DNA of 64,000 bases from Tolypocladium sp. Sup5 PDA-1 (lineage: Eukaryota; Ascomycota; Sordariomycetes; Hypocreales; Ophiocordycipitaceae), in the NCBI GenBank assembly GCA_000750105.3, contig JPHH03000013.1:124001-188000 (forward strand). Direction: 5' to 3'. The notes under the pieces were generated by a model that worked only from the letters and a program-made list of their open reading frames with translations, was not told the origin of the DNA and made no database searches. Of the stretch, positions 45,429 to 56,500 are shown piece by piece; the first letter of the stretch is position 1, and each line of letters opens with the position of its first letter. The translations under genes were made by a program, and so were the position numbers.

Positions 45429-45927
45429 TTATGCCGAGGCCTTGATCTTGGCCAGAGCCTTGTGCTCCTCGAATCGTCGCTGCTTCTTGAGTCGCATGAC
45501 CTTGAAGCGGTCGAAGTCCGTCAGGTTCTTCCGTCGCTTGATCTGATCGCGCTTCTTCGCCCAGTTGCTCTCCTTCCACTTGGCGTCGATCTCGTTCTTC
45601 TCCCAAGCCTTCTTGACGGTGCCGTGTCGCGAGCCGCGGAGGAGACCCTCAACAGAGAACTGGGACAGGAGGCACTTGGCGAGGGGGATGGATTGCCGGG
45701 GAACAGCCAGCTGGGGGTCTGCGGAGGGGCCGTCGATGAGAACCTGCGATTCGGGTTAATCCTCCGCCTCAGGTCAGCCCGCTCAGGGGTCAACGTACTC
45801 GCTTGTGGTCGATGATCTCGACGATGGTGGCCAGGCCGCCAGCGAAGGGGTGGTCGCCGTTGATGAGCACGACGCGGCCGACCTCAACGAGGCGCCAGGC
45901 GGATCCCTCAATCACTGCTTCGCCCAT
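45429..45927 (-). CDS. RPL14: 60S ribosomal protein eL14
   Basis: Minus-strand exons 45799-45927 and 45429-45743 give 147 aa (yeast L14 138 aa). The sequence is MGEAVIEGSAWRLVEVGRVV, PFAGGLATIVEIIDHKRVLIDGPS, LAVPRQSIPLAKCLL, ESNWAKKRDQIKRRKNLTDF and DRFKVMRLKKQRRFE, the full eL14 pattern with its KOW-like N-terminal barrel and basic C-terminus. It is a component of the large cytosolic subunit. The intron falls after IIDHKR, a conserved place. Confidence 0.95.
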
Positions 45928-46851
45928 TGTGTCGGTGATCTGTCGGTCGCTTGTTAGTCGCGATGGTTTCGAGTGGCGCGCAGTCGTATTCAAGAGACTG
46001 CAGAGGCGATGGGCATACCAATAGTCGAAGACGGGTTGTCGTTGATGGTTGCTGTAGGTGTTGTCACCGTGGAGTCGCCAATGACTTTTTGATCGCTCGG
46101 CTATTAGGGTGTGCGGGCAGAAATTCGACCTGTGCCCTAAGCAAAACTTTCGGGTTTTCTGTTTCGCCGCATCCGCCGTCGTCGCGCCAAGACGCGGTGC
46201 ACGGACCATGCAGCTTGCCCTTTTCTTCGGAACTTTTCCCGCAAACTTCTTCTGCGCTTCCAACCATTGTTTTGCTTCACCTGGACAATTGTCTACGAAA
46301 GCAGCAATGGCCACGCACCGTACCGGTGCGTGATGGCCCCGAACTTGGTAAGTTTGCATTGCTCTTGCTCTCTCTTCTGCCTCTACACTGCACGCCTTTA
46401 TGATGAGGTAATTTGCGATTGATTCCACCTGATGGCTCTCTTTCGCCGGAGTAGCTAAATCGGGGGGATAGCTGATATTCAATTTCTTACATATTCTGAA
46501 CCATTGCCACTGTTATTCCTCCATGATGCCTCATCTTTCTTGGTTGATGTTTGACTAACATTGGTCGAGCAGATTTACTTTCGCCTACGTGAGACTTCGC
46601 TCAACGCCATGCCTGATCCTCGATGCCGCGATATTCGATAGCCAATCCATGATGGACGATTGCCAACACTCGCACATGATTCTCTCTTCGATATCTCCAA
46701 TATTTTGAACTCAGGTCGGAGCAATGTCCGGACGAGCATGCATGGACGATGGAATGTTCAAGTACCCTTTATTCAAGCTCGTAGTAATCATACACGTAAC
46801 AGGAATTATACACGTAACGTCAATGTCTGTCCGATCTCGTGGTGAACAAAC
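45928..46851. other. Intergenic region, eL14 promoter / 3' end of the small orphan gene
   Basis: 924 bp between two minus-strand genes. It holds the TTAGGG box at 46104. The distal half is A/T-rich. No coding feature was supported. Confidence 0.4.
46104..46109 (-). promoter_or_regulatory. TTAGGG telobox upstream of eL14
   Basis: An exact telomere-repeat hexamer 177 bp before the eL14 ATG, matching the Tbf1-type box common in fungal ribosomal protein promoters. Confidence 0.5.
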
Positions 46852-47296
46852 TCAAGCCTTGCCCTTCTGCCTCAGCTCCTCCTCTTCCTCGGCTTGCAAT
46901 TTCGCATCGATCTTGGCCCCCCTGGAAGGCTCGTTGCCGTGCATCTTAGCCTGTAGCGACTTAGCAATGTGGCACGGCTTCATGGGATCAGTCGTACTCA
47001 CGGGCAGCGTAGGGTCCTTCTTGCTCGCGGCAGTCTCCTTGTCATCAGCCGGCTCAGACTGGTGCTGTGCTGGGTTAGCTTGCGGTCTGCGCGTCGATGG
47101 CTGTCAACGCACCTCCTCGGCCGCCAGGCGGTTGGCAATTGATCTCTGGTCCTCTGCCACAAGGTCAACATCGGTCACTATCATGTCAGAGGGACTTCGG
47201 GCACTCACTAGGGTCGTTCAGCAAGTGCGAGTTCTGCTGGCCCTCTTCGAATCGCTCGGCATTATCCGATGCGGCAGCGTTGGAGTTTCCAGACAT
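46852..47296 (-). CDS. Small conserved-looking four-exon protein (96 aa)
   Basis: Built by hand from four minus-strand exons (47209-47296, 47113-47153, 47002-47064, 46852-46950), each bounded by GTGAGT/GTGCGT donors and CAG acceptors. The lengths sum to exactly 97 codons. The protein starts MSGNSNAAASDNAERFEE, continues DQRSIANRLAAEE and DPTLPAKMHGNEPSRGAKID, and ends EEEELRQKGKA. It is hydrophilic, rich in Glu/Lys/Asn, and has no signal, membrane or catalytic motif. I recall similar short HGNEPSRGAKID-type sequences in other filamentous fungi, but no function. The gene is easily missed because its longest exon is 99 nt. Confidence 0.7.
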
Positions 47297-49589
47297 GGTT
47301 ATGGTGTAGTTGTTGTTGTTGTAAGTGGAGGAAGATTGGCTGAAATATTCCCGATGATATGCGGTTATAGAGATGAATGTCTCAATCTTTGAACGTAGCG
47401 ACCCTTTTGTATTTTATGGCGTTGTGATGCGCTGAGTCGGTACGGAGCATATGCTCCACAGCCTTACTTCATAACCTACGTCATTCTTCACAAGAACGGC
47501 GACGGCGGCTTCGATTCAGCACGCCAGCAATCCATACACGTCATCGGAAGCAACGAGGTTGGAGAAGTGTGTCTTGGTATTACGGGTCGGTGCGTTGAGG
47601 GCAGATTGATACGGAAAGTTGTGGCGTGCTCATCGAGATTCCGTGCATGGTGCCTGTGCCTGACGGTAGCAAGGCGACGAGGTTGTCGACAAGTAAACAC
47701 ATGGGAGACGCATCGATGGCTACTGTAGGCAGCCGGCTTGGGCATCATGGCGTGTGACTATGTTTACAACAGCTGATTTCAAGTTCTCTTTTGGGAATTG
47801 CCTCAACCTCTTGCCCACTGGTTGAACATTTCGATGTTGCAATGCTCAGTCAGGTAAAGCTCCTGTGCGTGCAGTACGTGCTGTGCCGTCTGGTGATGCA
47901 CCCCCACTAAGAAACGCTCTACGAAGTACCCTACACCCATTAAACCCAGTATGTACGAAGTGTGCCAAGTCCACTCGGCCACATGAACCTCACAAAGCAG
48001 CAATCCCATTGCAAGATGCCAAGAAACAAGCATTTGTACTTGTTGAGTACGCTTGTACATTGGTCTTGAGGATTGCGCAACAACTGCTTAGGCTGTAACG
48101 TTCAGCTTGCTTCTTGGGATGGGAGCAAGATTTCGCAGTTTCCGGATGGGTGGTATTAATTGGTTGGATCAAGTTAAGACTGGCTAGAACTTGGCCGTTG
48201 ATTAAGGAAGCCGTGGGATTAGAACGAGTATTATCTGTATGAAGTAGCTTGTGATGGCGTCTGATTGACATTGATGGCCGTCACGATGTTTTGTGGTAGC
48301 AATTGAGGCACGGAGTTCGACCCGAAGGATTCTGCCCCCAGCAAGGCCCCCAAGGGCGCCCCAAAGCCCCCACCCACCTGAATCCCCCAAGACTGCGGGT
48401 GAGTTTAGCGGCATCGTGAGTTAGCGGCATCTCAACGGCGTCAGCGGCGGCGTTACGTACCTTATGCTTGCCGCTCTCGACCTCATCAATCGCTGGATCA
48501 GTCCAACAACAAGACCGTCGACACTGGACAGGATGGCCTCAGCCAGGTAGGGCTGCCAAGGCCTTCGGTAGGGAGCGCCGTTGGGCCTGCTGCCCCTGCC
48601 ACGGGTGGTCCCTGTCATCGGGTATTTTGAAGATATGCATAATGCAAACTCGTGTCGAACGAGGTGCGACATCGACATGTTTCTGCAGCCTCGGCGAGCG
48701 GCGGAGCTTCTGAAAGATGGCACAGGTAAGACGTCGTCACCGATGCGCGTCTCGCCGTCGGCTATCGCATTTGAAACCGACCTCTTTGTAAACGACCCAG
48801 ATCCGAGAGCCCCGAGACCGCGGATCTTAAGTTCAAGTCTACTTTCGGGAGTTTCCGAGCTTGGTACGGCGGCCTTCCACGTCACTGAATGGCTGCCACA
48901 AGCAGTGGCTCAATGATCAGTGAATGGGGACTACAACTTCAACGGACGAGGTGTGCATCCGCTCGGCCGAATTGCTGTCCATGTCATCCCATGTGCAGGC
49001 TGTCGTCGTGTACCCCAGCTTGCCCAGCTTGCCCAGGACTAGCTTCCGACACGTTTTCTCGTATTTTTAGAGACTCGAACAAGCTCAGCCCCAATGGCAG
49101 GCCTTGGTATGCCTTGGAGCCCACGGCGATGCATGCGGCCGTCTCCAACACACGGCGCCGACGGCTCGTCCGGGGGGCCAATCACCCTCTGGCCCGCTCC
49201 AGGGTTCAGACTCGCGGGGGCCAAACGCTTCTCCTCGACAACGAAAACATCCATCCCTACCGAAATGCCCAGAATGGACGCTGGCAATTCGTCGCCGGGG
49301 CGCCTGCGAGGTCGACCCGGGCGGTCAAGGGAGACGCGGCGAAATCACTTCATCTCTTGCCGGTGGGGCGTTTCCGAACGGGGACGGCCGTAGGGGGGCT
49401 GAAGCTGCTGTGCCGGATTGATGCTTGACGGCCAGGTTTGGCGGCGAGTTTGTATAAGAGGTACTCCATACCTACGAGTAAAAGTGGACTGTTGGGTGAA
49501 AAAGACACACGTCTTCCCCCGTGCAACAACGAGCCTGCTGCCAGATACCGGTCCTTGTGTCTGCATCTCGCATCTCGCCGCCTCTCGCC
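47297..49589. other. Long intergenic region, orphan gene / desaturase-like gene
   Basis: 2.3 kb between divergent genes. A/T-rich sequence (47740-48260) gives way to GC-rich. Open frames on both strands at 48420-48916 look locally plausible, but have no start context, splice partners or recognisable domain. No repeat or transposon ends were seen. Confidence 0.4.
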
Positions 49590-51004
49590 ATGGAGAAGCA
49601 CATCGTCTTCGACGGCGCTTTAACGCGGGCCGACCACATTGTGCTGAGACAACTCGCCAAGGACATCGAGGCCCCGGCCGGCCTGCGGATTCCCGATGTG
49701 TCCGACGAGGCGCTGGAGCGCGACTCTGGAATCGGCTCCGAGGTGAGCTCCAACCACGAGAATGAAGCCATCGACGGCCCTGGCGCCAAGGGCTCGGCAG
49801 CTGTCGTCGAGGATGTGGCGAGGCTCAAGGCCATGCGGGACCCCACAAGCGCCAAGTTCGAGCCAACAGTGCTGCTGTCAGTCGACGACTGCGCCTCTCA
49901 TGTCTCACCAACCTTCAACAAGTACGTCCTTCAGCCCTACGTTCGCTGGGCCGGAAAGGTGGCGCGGCACGAGACAGATGTTGCCATGATCACGCATCTG
50001 TTCTTGTACTTTGCTACTTCTGTGCCGAGCGCAATCATTCTCTACCGGCACTTCACGTATATCCATGGCGTCCTTCACGCCGCTCTGCAGTTTTACCTCC
50101 TCGGGACATACACGTTGATGATGCACCAGCACATACATCAACGGGGCGTCCTGGCTAAGCGATTTGCTCTCTTCGACAACTTGTTCCCCTACATCCTGGA
50201 TCCGATGATGGGCCACACGTGGAACACCTACTACTACCACCACGTCAAGCACCACCACGTCGAGAGCAACGGGCCTGACGACCTGTCTTCGACGATACGA
50301 TACCAGCGGGACAGCGTCCCCGACTTCCTGCACTATGTTGGCCGCTTCTTCTTCTTCGTTTGGCTCGACCTCCCGCTGTACTTTCTTCGAAAGAACCGCC
50401 CAGTCCTGGCGGTCAAGGCAGGGGCATGGGAATTCTCCTCCTACTTCTTCTACTACGCCATGGCGAGGGGCTTCGGGGGGAAGGCGACCTTCTTTGTCTA
50501 TCTTGTTCCCTTTTTGCTGCTGCGCATGGGTCTCATGGTTGGCAACTGGGGCCAGCATGCCTTTGTGGATGACGAAGAGCCCGACTCGGACTTTCGGTCC
50601 AGCATCACGGTGATTGACGTCGCGGTAAGTGCCAGAGCAAGGTGCGGACAGACGATGGCCTGAGCTAACGTGACGAACCGCAGAGCAACCGTTTCTGCTT
50701 CAACGATGGCTACCACACATCGCATCACCTCAACCCGCTGCGTCACTGGCGCGACCACCCAATCTCCTTTCTGGAGCAGAAGCAGATCTACGCCAAGGAG
50801 GGCGCCCTGGTGTTCCACAACATTGACTTTCTCATGATCTCTTTGCGCCTGCTGTGCAAGGACTACGAGCACCTTGCCAAGTGCCTGGTGCCAATCGGAG
50901 ACCAGATTGACTTGACCATGGAGGGGCGGGTCGCGCTGCTGAAGAGGCTGACGAGGAAGTTTAGCGAGGAAGAGATCCAGGAAAAGTTTCGGAAAAGGAT
51001 ATGA
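49590..51004 (+). CDS. Membrane fatty-acid-desaturase-like di-iron protein
   Basis: Exons 49590-50624 and 50684-51004 give 451 aa. About 120 N-terminal hydrophilic residues precede a membrane part. His clusters of the desaturase/hydroxylase superfamily are seen: HQHIHQRG, then YYYHHVKHHHVESN, and after the intron DGYHTSHHLNPLRHW. Hydrophobic segments include MITHLFLYFATSVPSAIILY, LHAALQFYLLGTYTLM, FFFFVWLDLPLYF and FFVYLVPFLLLRMGLMVG. These enzymes use two iron atoms and O2 on lipid substrates in the ER. The splice is needed for the last His box. Lipid substrate and reaction (desaturation or hydroxylation) cannot be deduced. No cytochrome b5 domain is fused. Confidence 0.82.
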
Positions 51005-51638
51005 GGAAAAGGGCTGTATGTGAGCCCAACTCGGTATTATGGGACGGGCAGTAAGGCGCGTGGGATCCAAATTGTCGCACTGGCTACCGCAGCGGTGAGA
51101 CTGATTGCATTTGGGCTGGGAATTGACGATTAGCGCGCGATGGACTGTATTGTATCCTGCGAGTTATTTCGCGATTAATGGGCAGCATTCGCCAAATGAT
51201 CAATTCGCAGACACTCGTCACGGCTTGAGGCGGCACAGGTCGCTGAGCCCCCGTTGGTTGATGACTGGCGATGCCTGCAGCCAAATGTGAACGAAATAAT
51301 TCGCATAACATAAAATGCACCACTGAAGATGCCATTTGGCATCACCAACAGCCACTGCGTGATCCATGATCAGAGCAGTGTAAGAGCTCACGTTAATTGA
51401 TTACTGACGTTGAAGTTGTCAGCAGTGAGGCTCTTCAGGTGATGCCGATCAGTGCACGGACCACGGGCAATCGACGTCATGCTGCCTGGCGCTGAGAGCT
51501 TGGCGGAGCTTTGCCGAAACCAGCTCCAGCTGCTTGGAAATGCCGACAAGAACCTACCTCATCTGACGCAGCACAACCCATCATTGTCTCAACATCAACC
51601 TCCTGCTCCCAATCCACGCCACCGCAATCGCATTCAAA
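51005..51638. other. Intergenic region, desaturase-like / FMP46
   Basis: 634 bp between tandem plus-strand genes. It holds the FMP46 promoter. No specific element was recognised. Confidence 0.4.
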
Positions 51639-52169
51639 ATGTTCCGCTTCGTGAGTCCAGCCCGCAAGCTCGAGCCGCAGCAGCCACCCGCCACTGACAC
51701 CCCAGCCGCAGCGCAAGACGCTCGACATCGTCACGGTCTTCCACAAGGCCAGCTCCCCGGCCTCGACCCGCGTCGCCAACCTGCTGAAGCAGGTCTCCGC
51801 CAACGCGCAGTCGGCGGCCACGGAGGACGAGGCGAGCGACACCACGGGCCTGACGCGGCGCGACCCGTTTGAGCTCAACATCACCGAGGAGCCGCCCACG
51901 GCGGAGCAGGTGCAGACGATCCTCGAGTACGTCGGCAAGGGCGACGTTGCGCAGGTGGTCAAGGGGGCGCACGACCAGAAGGATGCGCTGAAGAAGTTTA
52001 AGCAGAACCAGGAGAGCTTCCTGCGGCCGGTGGTAGGTCCACTGACGTATTCCGATTGCGCGACGGGTGAGACTAACGGGTGCTGCAGACGGTGGACTGG
52101 AACAACGGCAAGGCTATTGCGGGCGACAACGAGTCCGAGATCCTCAAGCTTCTGAATGGGAAGAAGTAA
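51639..52169 (+). CDS. FMP46: Fmp46-like thioredoxin-fold mitochondrial protein
   Basis: Exons 51639-51650 (12 nt), 51706-52032 and 52089-52169 give 139 aa. The join MFRF|PQRKTLDIVTVFHKASSPAS starts the thioredoxin-like fold. DPFELNITEEPPTAEQVQTILEYVG and FLRPVTVDWNNGKAIAGD match the DUF1687/Fmp46 family of putative redox proteins found in yeast mitochondria. The family lacks a CxxC motif, and none is seen here. An alternative acceptor 6 nt downstream (51712) would drop two residues. Function is unproven. Confidence 0.82.
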
Positions 52170-53571
52170 ATGTCCTGGCCTGTAAATGATGTGTGACGAC
52201 TTGTTACATCTCTACTGTACATATACCCTCACCTCTTCCCCTGCAATGTTCGGTCTTGGCGGATGAAATTAAAAGCTCGTTATATCTGAAAGCATCGTAC
52301 CTCTTCTCGAACTCCCTTCCCAGTCCTTACCTCGCCAGAGCTGCCAAAGCTGTGCTTACTTGCTCTTTGCATGTTCAACCTTTGCTCAGGGCCTAGCTGT
52401 GCCTTGGTCCGCCTGCCGCGGTGGACCTGTCTCTGTGCTTGGGCCGCGGTGCAAGATGGCACGCCCACTCTTCGAATAAGTGCTCGCGAAATGGCCAGAA
52501 GGGCACAATAGTGCTGGGATAACCCCGAGTGAACGCTACGGTTGTTCCTAGGTTGCTGCGGACTCTGCTGGAACAGCAGGCCTTGCCCTGAGTCCTCCAA
52601 CTGGGGCGCCTGTAGCGTCTCTGTCCACTTGGAGGCCGAGGGACAACCTGTTCAGTGTTTGTTCGCTCGTGCCCGGTGGCGTGATTCACAGCTCTGTTGC
52701 CGAGCACCCTGAAAGGCTCTTTCTATCGAATACGCTCCGATTCGCCCATTCACCTCTGCTCAGTGTTGACACCTGCCAGCCCCCTACTAAAGTCGTTCCA
52801 ACTCACAGCCGCACACAAATTCATCTCTACCCTCTACACCCCCTTCAAAATTCTCCTCAACCGCCTTTCCATCCCTAACCCGACTTCCGTCTCTTCATCC
52901 CACAAAACATCAACCCATCTCTTCTCAACACCGCTTCCATCTCTGCATCTGCATCCCTCACAACTCTTCGCCATAGCCCAGGAGACGCCATCACGAGCAG
53001 CTTCTTCGGCTGGCCGGATTCACCACCTTGTTGTGAAGCTGGCCTTTTGAGCCGAGTACTCGTTTTGGTTTGTTGAGGGACTCTTGTTTTCTCAGCACTG
53101 TGTTGTTTCGACTCGCGCTTAGCCAAAGCACCTTACGCCTTGCGATCACTCCTACGTGAGCGAGCAGTCATCACGCCCGCTACGAGGACCAAGATACCAC
53201 ATCGCCAGAGCGTCACGCTTTGGGTTTCTGGCACAAAGCTGTTTTCGACGGTTGTTTTCAACAGTACCTTCGCAAGCACTTGCGATTTCTCGAGCTCGGC
53301 GCTCGACTTGAAAGAAAAGAATCACGAGCATTGGCATTGCGAACTATCACGCTTTGCTGGTAACTGAAGCGTGTTTCGACAAAGAGAAACCCAAAAAACA
53401 ACCACCAAAAACACCTTTGATAATTTCACGCTTGTTCGACAAGCGAACATCCATATCACTTCGACAATCCCGCCCCCAGCACCCGTCACACTAGCTACCA
53501 AAGCCATCTAGCTGTCCGTGGATCATCGTCGAGTTTCTGATACTCGACACTGCAAGCTCTAGGACAACCCC
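52170..53571. promoter_or_regulatory. Promoter and long leader of the TAG-interrupted gene
   Basis: 1.4 kb. From about 52790 to 52980 the plus strand is pyrimidine-rich (CT/CA), and 53340-53520 is A/C-rich, which suggests a long unstructured leader. It includes three TTCGACAA motifs, one inside a hairpin at 53429-53445. No coding frame was supported. Confidence 0.45.
53429..53445 (+). other. Leader hairpin (7-bp arms)
   Basis: A perfect inverted repeat CGCTTGT / ACAAGCG around a TCG loop, 127-143 nt before the ATG at 53572. Confidence 0.6.
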
Positions 53572-56500
53572 ATGCTACCAGTCAGCAGCTGCTCGTTAGA
53601 CCAATACAGTGGGCTCATCAGAGTTGTGGAAAACTCGACTATCCACGCCATGTCTGATGACGGTGGTGGATCGGCTTTCAAAGCCGCTCCTCTATTCACG
53701 TCTCTTGACGCTCCTCACCCGGTCCTCGACGCCACGGGTTTCCCCAAAGTCCATGCCGGCGACCAGCCTCTCGAACAGCAAGCCGCCTTTGCTCAGTTCT
53801 ACCCAAATGGCCTCCCGGTTACTTACAACATGGTGCATGGCCATGACTCCGGTGGCGTGAGCCAGCGATACATGGAGAACCATCTTCCTATTCGGTTCTA
53901 CACCCACCCCCCTGCCCACGCCCAGGGCAAGTTCTCTGCCATGTACGGCCAGCAGCGTTTCCGCAAGATGGGCGAACTCCTGCCCGAGCGCCGGGTTCAC
54001 CTTTGGAACAAGGACGAGGTCCAGTCCGTGTGCAACTCGCTCCGCCAGGTCTTCTGGCCGGACATGAAGCGGCTTCAGAAACCTGCCCGCTGGGACGACC
54101 TCTGGGAGTTCTTTGACGCCTACGACCTGTACAACTACGGTGCTCTGAACCTCTGGAACGTCATGAACACCCTCTTTGACGAGAACAAGATGATCGGCTG
54201 CGGCTGGAACTCGGATCTCACCCTTGAGATCGGACACTTTGCCGATGAATGGGTCAAGGTTCCCGAGAACCTGACCAAGCTCAAGGAGTGGAACGGCTTC
54301 GAGGGCCCTGTTTTGGCTCTCCTTTCCGCAGCGGACTGGAAGGGAATCGGAAACCTCGAGGATGAGGAGATCTCGCTCCTCAAGTCGGCCCTCCTCTATC
54401 GACGGGACCTGCTGCTCTCGGGGGGCTATCAGCAGAGCTACAAGCCCCCCACCGATCTGATGACTGCTTGCCAGAGTGGCAACCTTGTGAACTGGCTTGG
54501 TAAGTCTACGCATTGCATGAGTTTCGGAAGTCACGTTGCTAACAGTAAACTGACAGCCGGCGCGCAAGTCTTGGGAAACAACGGCCTGCCTTCGCCTCCC
54601 CCGTCCGCGGCTCTTCCTACCTCACCTAACGGCATGAATGCGGCCGCTCCTTGCTTCATCCAGAACGGATGCCACTACTACCATCCCTTGGGACAGAATG
54701 CGCCCGATGATGGAAAGCCAATGCAGATGAATGAACAGCCCGCTCACAACCATGGCAAGCCAGCTCAGCCCACTGCGGTGGAGGCTCTGCGGAAGTCGGC
54801 CGACGTCAAGACCAAGAGCGTAGTCGTCATTGCCATGGGGAGCAGCAAGCTTCCTCCTGGCTGGGAGAAGATGCAGGAAGAGAGCGCTGCAAGAGAGGCC
54901 GCTGCCCAGAGTCAAGTTGAACAGCCTCGGCCAGTGGCTGCCGCCCCAGCGGACTCAAAGCACGGCCAACAGACTGAGGTGACTGAAACTGAAGTCAAAG
55001 AGGCTCAGGCTCAAGTTGGAGTCGACAACAACGTCGCCCCCGTCCACAATGGTCTACGGGCCCGTGCCAGCTCGCCGGAGCTTCGAAGCGCTGTCAAGTG
55101 GTCCAGCGAGGAGTCAAAGGCCCAGCCTGATGTGGTGCTTACCGAGAAGGAGGAAGCTCCTCAGAACGAGGAAGTTCATAACGACAAGACTAAGCCCAGC
55201 AAGAGTGAGCAGACTCGGTACGAAAAGACTGCCAGCCTCGCCGCCGACTACAAGATCGACACCATTGTCGATGTGCAACCTCGCTTAGCCACCGTCTCCG
55301 GACTGCAGCCTGCGTAGAACTCAGGCGCAGTCCAGGAGCACCAAGGCCCACGCCAGGAAGCAGTTCAGACCGGCGAAGCTGGTAGAACTCGCGTGATTTC
55401 GAACGAGGGATCTGATGTAAGTGTTCAGAGCGCGATGTACCCGTGGCCTGCGGCGATAGCTCTAGGTGTCGCCACATCGCCTCTAGCCATATTGCGGCAG
55501 TGCCCTTACCATTCGCAGCTTGTGTATCAGGATCCTGGATATACCGGCGGCCAGGCGCAGGCCGATGCGCGAAGCTTTTCGCTCAGCAACGTGGTCAGTC
55601 CCCCATCGGATGACGATGAGCCTGTTCCGTTCCCGCCTCTGGAGCAGGGCATTCACGATCAGTTTGAGACTAACAGCCCGCCGAACCAGAATCAGGGACA
55701 TGCGGCCATCTCGGGGCCAGAACCGGCTGCCAGAGCCAGTGCTCCTCAGCTGCCAGCTCGTCCCCCGTTTGTTGGCACCACGCCCCAGCGCAACTACACT
55801 GCGGCCGGCATCCAGCGTGTTGGCCGAGGCTCCTCTGGTACCGACCATTCCCTAACCGAATCAGGGACCGGTGTCATGTCGATGTCTCCGAAGAACGGTA
55901 ACTGGCAGGGCGGTCGCGGCGGCAAGGGTAAAGGCCGCCATGGCTCGTACGGCCAGGCGAACGACCCGAACTTCATGCCGCAGCATGGAGACAAGCATCA
56001 GTACTACCAGAACGGCCCATGGAAAGGCCCGTGGCGTTACCAGGCTGGCCCGCAGAACGAGGCTCACGCAAACACCGAGTGCCGAAACAACAACGCGACT
56101 GGCAGCTTCATGTACAGGCCCTGCGCCTGTCTCCAGTGCAACCAGCGCAACAGGAGCGTGTGGGTGGTTGTCAACGAGAAGCCCGACACTCCGGTCACGG
56201 ACGTCCAGACGCGACTCAAGTATGGGCTTGGAGGTAGATTCGGCGACGTTGAAGGCGTCTTTCCTATACAGTGTCACGACGGCATTGCGTTCATCGTCAG
56301 GTAAGAGAGCCATCCTATCCTTGAGAGACTGTGATGATCAGATGCTAACTTTGTGGAAACTAGGTTCCAGATCGAGTCGTCTGTTCCTGATGCTCTGTCT
56401 TTTGCTGGAGGGTTGATCCCGGAGAAACATATCTCTGTGGTCATCAGCGCTGTCCAGAGATCCAAGTGGCTGAATTCCACCTGGCGCATGTCAAAGAGCG

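Noticed and set aside
48421..49428. Several 110-180-codon frames on both strands between the orphan gene and the desaturase-like gene
   Set aside because: Parts read plausibly, but there is no domain, no supported start and no splice structure. Evidence is insufficient.
55313..55384. A possible 72-nt intron that would remove the first TAG of the giant gene
   Set aside because: It is in frame, but the donor GTAGAA and the AG at 55384 are weak and no branch site is visible. The other two TAGs have no GT nearby at all, so splicing cannot explain the set.
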